Shown piece after piece: positions 58,015 to 64,000 of a stretch of 64,000 nt of DNA (position 1 is its first letter; each line of letters opens with the position of its first letter). The stretch comes from Chrysaora quinquecirrha (lineage: Eukaryota > Cnidaria > Scyphozoa > Semaeostomeae > Pelagiidae), in contig JACTAT010000156.1 of NCBI GenBank assembly GCA_014526335.1, positions 218,840 through 282,839 of the forward strand, read 5' to 3'. The notes under the pieces are model-generated. The model did not search any database and had not been told where the DNA came from. It saw only the letters and a list, made by a program, of their open reading frames with translations. The translations under genes and the position numbers were made by a program.

Positions 58015-58803
58015 ATGTTCCTAAGTTTCAAATTAGTCAGCGTACAGTCCCATTCCTTTGTCCTGTTCCTTAGTCCTGAAATTACTCATGGTCTTCAGTC
58101 CCGTTCCTTAGTCCTCTTCCTCAGTCCTAAAATTACCCACGGTCTACAGTCCCTTTCCTTAGTCCTGTTCCTCAGTCCTGAAATTACCCATGGTTCCTTA
58201 GTCCTCTTCCTTAGTCCTGAAATTACCCATGGTCTTCAGTCCCGTTCCTTAGTCCTCTTCCTCAGTCCTGAAATTACCCATGGTCTTCAGTCCCGTTCCT
58301 TAGTCCTCTTCCTCAGTCCTGAAATTACCCATGGTCTTCAGTCCCGTTCCTTAGTCCTCTTCCTTACTCCTGAAATTACCCATGGTCTTCAATCCCAATC
58401 CTTAGTCCTCTTCCTCAGTCCTGAAATTACCCATGGTCTTCAGTCCCGTTCCTTAGTCCTCTTCCTTACTCCTGAAATTACCCATGGTCTTCAATCCCAA
58501 TCCTTAGTCCTCTTCGTCAGTCCTGAAATTACCCATGGTCTTCAGTCCCGTTCCTTAGTCCTCTTCCTCAGTCCTGAAATTACCCATGGTCTTCAGTCCC
58601 GTTCCTTTGTCCTCTTCCTCAGTCCTGAAATTACCAATGACCTTCAGTCCCGTTCCTTAGTCCTGCTCCTCAGTCCTGAAATTACCCATGGTCTTCAGTC
58701 CCGTTCCTTAGTCCTGTTCCTCAGTCCTGAAATTACCCATGGTCTTCAGTCCTGTTCCTTAGTCCTGTTCCACAGTCCTGAAATTACTCATGGTTTTCAG
58801 TAA
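58015..58803 (+). repeat. 51-bp minisatellite array, block 1
   Basis: About 15 tandem copies of a 51-bp unit containing CTTAGTCCTCTTCCTCAGTC, CTGAAATTACCCATGG and TCTTCAGTCCCGTTC. Because 51 is a multiple of three, one frame stays open for 262 codons as a 17-residue repeat (SLVLFLSPEITHGLQSR). Other frames and related blocks are also partly open and there is no codon-level conservation, so this is scored as repeat DNA, not as a gene. Confidence 0.9.
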
Positions 58804-59663
58804 TGCACTCTTCACAAATGTTTTCAAAAGGGTTTTTGTTTTGCTTTGAACGAAACGCAATTCTGAATAAGCTTTTGAAATCAGGTAATGGCATTTTGTT
58901 TTCAATTGAAAGGGGTAGAAGCATTCACACAATGCGATTCAAGCCGGTTGACTGAATTTTCCTGTAAACATTAACCTCAAATCGTTTTAAATCTACAGAA
59001 GTTGTTATTTCCCAGTAAATAATGCAGGTATACATAAAATTTAGTCGATATATTCAGTCAGCTTCGTTACTTGTAGTCATCGTCAAGAAGTAAGAAGAAT
59101 TTAGCATACAGTAAGCCAGTAATCCACCTCTGGGGTGCAGACAAAAGATTCTAATTGGGCAAGACAATGCCTTGTGACAAAAGAGGGGGTGTTTTCCCCG
59201 TTTACCCCAGGAACGGTAGCAGTTAGTAAAGATTTGGCAAGCGATGGCTTAACTTCAGAACGGGTTGCAGAGAAGGGTGCAGGTTTCAGAAGCGTAACGT
59301 AAACGGCAAAAAAGTTGATACTCGGACAAAAATATCGCCATGACTACTACGATATTAGTATATAAGACTAGCCCATGCCCGTCTCTGACCACCGCCTCGT
59401 AGAACCTCCGCCTCAAGGAGCTCTGCCTCAAAGACGTCTGCCTCAAGGACCTCTGCCCTAAGGACCTCTGCCTCAAGGACCTCTGCCTCAACAAACTCTG
59501 CTTCTCGACTTAGCTCCTAGTTTCTAATATTGAGTATTTTTCCTTGGTCCTAGTTCAGGGTCCCTTTTCCTAGTGCCAATCACAGTTCTGTTCCTCTGCT
59601 TTAGTCCAAGGTCCTTAGTCCACAATGATGTTCTTAAGTTTCAAATTAGTTAGTGAAAGCAGT
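58804..59663 (+). repeat. Higher-order unit spacer and leader, copy 2
   Basis: Unique-looking spacer (TGCACTCTTCACAAATG, GTTGTTATTTCCCAGTAAAT, TCTGGGGTGCAGACAAAAG) followed by the CCTCAAGGACCTCTG leader. It recurs at 60411-61270 and in part at 62009-62680. No coding content was recognised. Confidence 0.85.
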
Positions 59664-60410
59664 TCTCCTTGTCTATGGTCTGTTCCTTAAATAGTCCTGA
59701 AGTAATTAAGGGTCTTCCGTCTCATTCCTTGGTCCCCTTCCTCAGTCTTGTTATTGTTCAGATCTTCTATCCTATTCCTTGGTCCTGTTCCTCAGACTTG
59801 TTATTGTTCATGTTCCTTAATCCTGAAATTATTCATGGGGTCCTGTCCCATTTAATTGTCTTGTGTCTTATTCCTGAAATCTATCGAAGATCTTCAGTCC
59901 TGTTCCTTTAGCCTTTTCCTTTGTCCTGAAATTATTCATGGTCTTCAGTCCCGTTCCTTAGTCCTGGTCCTCAGTCCTGAAATTACTCATGATCTTCAGT
60001 CCCATTCCTTAGTCCTGTTCCTCAGTCCTGACGTTACTCATGGTCTTCAGTCCCATTCCTTAGTCCTGTTCCTCAGTCCTGAAATTACTCATGGTCTTCA
60101 GTCCCATTCCTTAGTCCTGTTCCTCAGTCCTGAAATTACTCATGGTCTTCAGTCCCGTTCCTTAGTCCTCTTCCTCAGTCCTGAAATTACCCATGGTCTT
60201 CAGTCCCGTTCCTTAGTCCTGTTCCTCAGTCCTGAAATTACCCATGGTCTTCAGTCCTATTCCTTAGTCCTGTTCCTCAGTCCTGAAATTACTCATGGTC
60301 TTCAGTCCCATTCCTTAGTCCTGTTCCTCAGTCCTGAAATTACCCATGGTCTTCAGTCCTGTTCCTTAGTCCTGTTCCACAGTCCTGAAATTACTCATGG
60401 TTTTCAGTAA
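59664..60410 (+). repeat. 51-bp minisatellite array, block 2
   Basis: Diverged 51-bp units at first, then about nine near-identical copies (CAGTCCCATTCCTTAGTCCT, CTGAAATTACTCATGG). It gives a 184-codon open frame of the same 17-residue pattern, judged artificial. The last unit and the following spacer are almost identical to the end of block 1. Confidence 0.9.
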
Positions 60411-60605
60411 TGCACTCTTCACAAATGTTTTCAAAAGGGTTTTCGTTTTGCTTTGAACGAAACGCAATTCTGAATAAGCTTTTGAAATCAAGTAATGGCA
60501 CTTTGTTTTCAATTGAAAGGGGTAGAAGCATTAACACAATGCGATTCAAGCCGGTTGACTGAATTTTCCTGTAAACATTAACCTCAAATCGTTTTAAATC
60601 TACAG

Positions 60606-62008
60606 AAGTTGTTATTTCCCAGTAAATAATGCAGGTATACATAAAATTTAGCCGATATATTCAGTCAGCTTCGTTACTTGTAGTCATCGTCAAGAAGTAA
60701 GAAGAATTTAGCATACAGTAAGCCAGTAATCCACCTCTGGGGTGCAGACAAAAGATTCTAATTGGGCAAGACAATGCCTTGTGACAAAAGAGGGGGTGTT
60801 TTCCCCGTTTACCCCAGGAACGGTAGCAGTTAGTAAAGATTTGGCAAGCGATGGCTTAACTTCAGAACGGGTTGCAGAGAAGGGTGCAGGTTTCAGAAGC
60901 GTAACGTAAACGGCAAAAAAGTTGATACTCGGACAAAAATATCCCCATGACTACTACGAAATTAGTATATAAGACTAGCTCATGCCCGTCTCTGACCACC
61001 GCCTCATAGAACCACCGCCAGAGAACCACCGCCTCAAGGACCTCTGCCTCAAGGACCTCTGCCTTAAGAACCTGCGCTTGAACAAACTTTGCTTCTCGAC
61101 TTAGCTCCTAGTTTCTAATATTATTTCTCCTTGGTCATAGTCCAGGGTCCTTTTTCCTAGTGCCAATCACAGTTCTGTTCCTCTGTTTTAGTCCAAGGTC
61201 CTTAGTCCGCAATGATGTTCCTAGTTTCAAATTAGTTAGTGTACAGCAGTTCTCTTTGTCTATGGTCTGTTCCGTCAATAGTCCTGAAATAATTGATGGT
61301 CTTCTGTCCCGTTCCTTGGTCCTGTTCATCAGTCTTGATATTGTTCAGATTTTCTATCCCATTCCTTGGTCCTGTTCCTCAGATTTGTTACTGTTCATGT
61401 TCCTTAGTCCTGAAATTATTCATGGGGTCCTGTCCCATTTCTTTGTCCTGTGTCTTATTCCTAAATCTATTGAAGATCTTCACCCCTTAGTCTAGTTCGT
61501 AAACTTTGTTATTTTTCACATTACTTAGTCCTGATATTATTCATTTTCTTCAGTCCCATTCCTTAGTCCTGTTCCTCAGTCCTGAAATTACTCAGTGTCT
61601 TGAGTCCCATTCCTTAGTCCTGTTCCTTAGTTCTGAAATGACTCACAGTTTTCAGACTCATTCCTTATTCCTGTTTCTCAGTCCTGAAATTATTCATGGT
61701 CTTCAGTCCCATTCCTTAATCCTGTTCCTCAGTCCTGAAATTAATCACATTCTTCAGTCCTGTTCCTAATTCCTGTTTCTCAGTCCTGAAATTATTCATG
61801 GTCTTCAGTTCCATTCCTTAGTCCTGTTCCTCAGTCCTGTAATTACTCATGGCCTTCAGTCCTGTTCCTAATTCCTGTTCCTCAGTCCTGAAATTACTCA
61901 TGGTCTTTAGTCCCATTCTTAAGTCCTGTTCGTCAGTCCTGAAATGTCTCATGGTCTTCAGACGCATTCCTTATTCCTGTTTCTCAGTCCTGAAATTATT
62001 CATGGTAA
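60606..62008 (+). repeat. Recent tandem duplication, unit 1 (about 1,403 bp)
   Basis: Spacer, leader and a diverged 51-bp block running from GTTGTTATTTCCCAGTAAAT to the start of the next identical stretch at 62009. Corresponding positions in unit 2 are offset by about 1,401-1,403 bp and look nearly identical throughout, including three open frames of the same sequence. The visible difference is a few bases near 61019 versus 62421. Confidence 0.9.
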
Positions 62009-63411
62009 GTTGTTATTTCCCAGTAAATAATGCAGGTATACATAAAATTTAGCCGATATATTCAGTCAGCTTCGTTACTTGTAGTCATCGTCAAGAAGTA
62101 AGAAGAATTTAGCATACAGTAAGCCAGTAATCCACCTCTGGGGTGCAGACAAAAGATTCTAATTGGGCAAGACAATGCCTTGTGACAAAAGAGGGGGTGT
62201 TTTCCCCGTTTACCCCAGGAACGGTAGCAGTTAGTAAAGATTTGGCAAGCGATGGCTTAACTTCAGAACGGGTTGCAGAGAAGGGTGCAGGTTTCAGAAG
62301 CGTAACGTAAACGGCAAAAAAGTTGATACTCGGACAAAAATATCCCCATGACTACTACGAAATTAGTATATAAGACTAGCTCATGCCCGTCTCTGACCAC
62401 CGCCTCATAGAACCACCGCCGCGTAGAACCACCGCCTCAAGGACCTCTGCCTCAAGGACCTCTGCCTTAAGAACCTGCGCTTGAACAAACTTTGCTTCTC
62501 GACTTAGCTCCTAGTTTCTAATATTATTTCTCCTTGGTCATAGTCCAGGGTCCTTTTTCCTAGTGCCAATCACAGTTCTGTTCCTCTGTTTTAGTCCAAG
62601 GTCCTTAGTCCGCAATGATGTTCCTAGTTTCAAATTAGTTAGTGTACAGCAGTTCTCTTTGTCTATGGTCTGTTCCGTCAATAGTCCTGAAATAATTGAT
62701 GGTCTTCTGTCCCGTTCCTTGGTCCTGTTCATCAGTCTTGATATTGTTCAGATTTTCTATCCCATTCCTTGGTCCTGTTCCTCAGATTTGTTACTGTTCA
62801 TGTTCCTTAGTCCTGAAATTATTCATGGGGTCCTGTCCCATTTCTTTGTCCTGTGTCTTATTCCTAAATCTATTGAAGATCTTCACCCCTTAGTCTAGTT
62901 CGTAAACTTTGTTATTTTTCACATTACTTAGTCCTGATATTATTCATTTTCTTCAGTCCCATTCCTTAGTCCTGTTCCTCAGTCCTGAAATTACTCAGTG
63001 TCTTGAGTCCCATTCCTTAGTCCTGTTCCTTAGTTCTGAAATGACTCACAGTTTTCAGACTCATTCCTTATTCCTGTTTCTCAGTCCTGAAATTATTCAT
63101 GGTCTTCAGTCCCATTCCTTAATCCTGTTCCTCAGTCCTGAAATTAATCACATTCTTCAGTCCTGTTCCTAATTCCTGTTTCTCAGTCCTGAAATTATTC
63201 ATGGTCTTCAGTTCCATTCCTTAGTCCTGTTCCTCAGTCCTGTAATTACTCATGGCCTTCAGTCCTGTTCCTAATTCCTGTTCCTCAGTCCTGAAATTAC
63301 TCATGGTCTTTAGTCCCATTCTTAAGTCCTGTTCGTCAGTCCTGAAATGTCTCATGGTCTTCAGACGCATTCCTTATTCCTGTTTCTCAGTCCTGAAATT
63401 ATTCATGGTCT
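62009..63411 (+). repeat. Recent tandem duplication, unit 2
   Basis: Second copy of the 1.4-kb unit. It departs from unit 1 after TTATTCATGGT near 63411, where unit 1 jumps back to the spacer. This marks the crossover point of an unequal exchange inside the 51-bp repeats. Confidence 0.9.
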
Positions 63412-63530
63412 GCTGTTCCATTCTTTAGTCCTGTTCCTCAGTCCTGAAATTATTCGTGGCCTTCAGTCCCATACTGTGGTCCCGTTCCTCAGTCTTGTTA
63501 TTATTCATTCTCTGCAGTTCTGTTCCACAT
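63412..63530 (+). repeat. Terminal diverged copies of the 51-bp repeat
   Basis: Two or three degraded units (CAGTCCTGAAATTATTCGTGG, CAGTCTTGTTATTATTCATTC) close the minisatellite region on the right. Confidence 0.7.
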
Positions 63531-64000
63531 CGTTTTCCTTAGCCAAGTTCGTTGGTCAAGTTTTTATGTTGCGAAGAAAATGTTACCTTTCTAGCTGTCC
63601 TTGGCTTGTTTTCTTCCCGTTGAAAGGATCCCCCAAAGATCATGGTGGAAAATGTAGCAATATAATAAATTGAGCGCATTCTCCGTCTGATCGTGGAGAA
63701 CTCGGGTTTACTGCAGTATCCTCTTTCTTGGTCTTGCTGTAGTTTATCTTGCTCAGTCCTGTATAGTCAGATACTGCTATCAAGGCAGCTTCAACTTCGT
63801 GATTGCATTTGAAAATTCGATCAAATGTTTTTATCTGGATGACTATTCTACATTCTTTTTCTACATGTTTAACGCCAGACAACAACTATAAACAATAACA
63901 ACTGAAGTTGAACACAAAATGGATTCAAAATTATCGACAGCATAAATCATTTTCCTTCATTTCTTGTAGAAATTAAGCATGAATTCACAGTCTCAAGTCT
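63531..64000. other. No gene seen
   Basis: Unique-looking sequence at the window edge without a recognisable exon or repeat. Confidence 0.4.

Noticed and set aside
58015..60410. Repeat protein of 262 and 184 codons (SLVLFLSPEITHGLQSR units)
   Set aside because: The frame is open because the DNA unit is 51 bp. Related blocks in the same region are broken, and there is no start context, signal peptide or sign of codon constraint.

Overview
The window reads as nuclear DNA of an AT-rich, repeat-laden invertebrate genome. Coding sequence is split into short exons with GT-AG introns, genes are sparse, and roughly half of the sequence is tandem or dispersed repeat. A secreted multi-domain protein with repeated discoidin (F5/8 type C) domains, together with the retroelement tails seen here, suggests a cnidarian (coral, anemone or relative). 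That assignment is inference from gene style; no taxonomic marker is present.

Layout. 1-1.34 kb: three small possible exons of an unrecognised + strand gene. 1.9-8.9 kb: an AGCTGGG/CCTAGG-rich repeat element, two copies of a SINE-like repeat, three related minisatellite subfamilies (about 110, 112 and 79 bp) built on a CTGGTTAAG core, and a duplicated segment. 8.94-21.5 kb: a satellite array of about 71 monomers of about 172 bp, with a small TA-flanked MITE inserted near its end. 21.6-27.2 kb: a - strand gene cassette. 27.23-30.31 kb: about 18 copies of the same monomer in the opposite orientation. 30.8-31.1 kb: an inverted relative of the 1.9 kb element. 33.8-53.4 kb: a spliced - strand gene for a secreted protein. 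53.4-57.8 kb: mostly unrecognised sequence with retroelement fragments. 57.8-63.5 kb: a 51-bp minisatellite arranged in larger duplicated blocks of 1.4-1.6 kb.

The most interesting structure is at 8.94-30.31 kb. The - strand cassette encodes, in order, a protein kinase with its key catalytic motifs intact, a cysteine-peptidase-like domain, an acidic linker, and a MULE-type transposase with a SWIM zinc finger. Splice sites and intron phases fit exactly from the peptidase exon to the transposase exon, so these are most simply parts of one fused gene. Only the kinase/peptidase junction carries a one-base frame break. Inverted arrays of a hairpin-bearing 172-bp monomer flank the cassette, which looks like a giant foldback transposon whose terminal inverted repeats are satellite arrays.

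The second major gene has a signal-peptide exon, five F5/8 type C domains (each encoded by a long exon plus a short exon), an Ig-like domain and at least two fibronectin type III domains. It looks like a secreted adhesion or recognition protein. Several otherwise convincing exons need one extra base in a homopolymer run to stay in frame. This points either to systematic assembly error or to decay, and should be settled before any pseudogene call.
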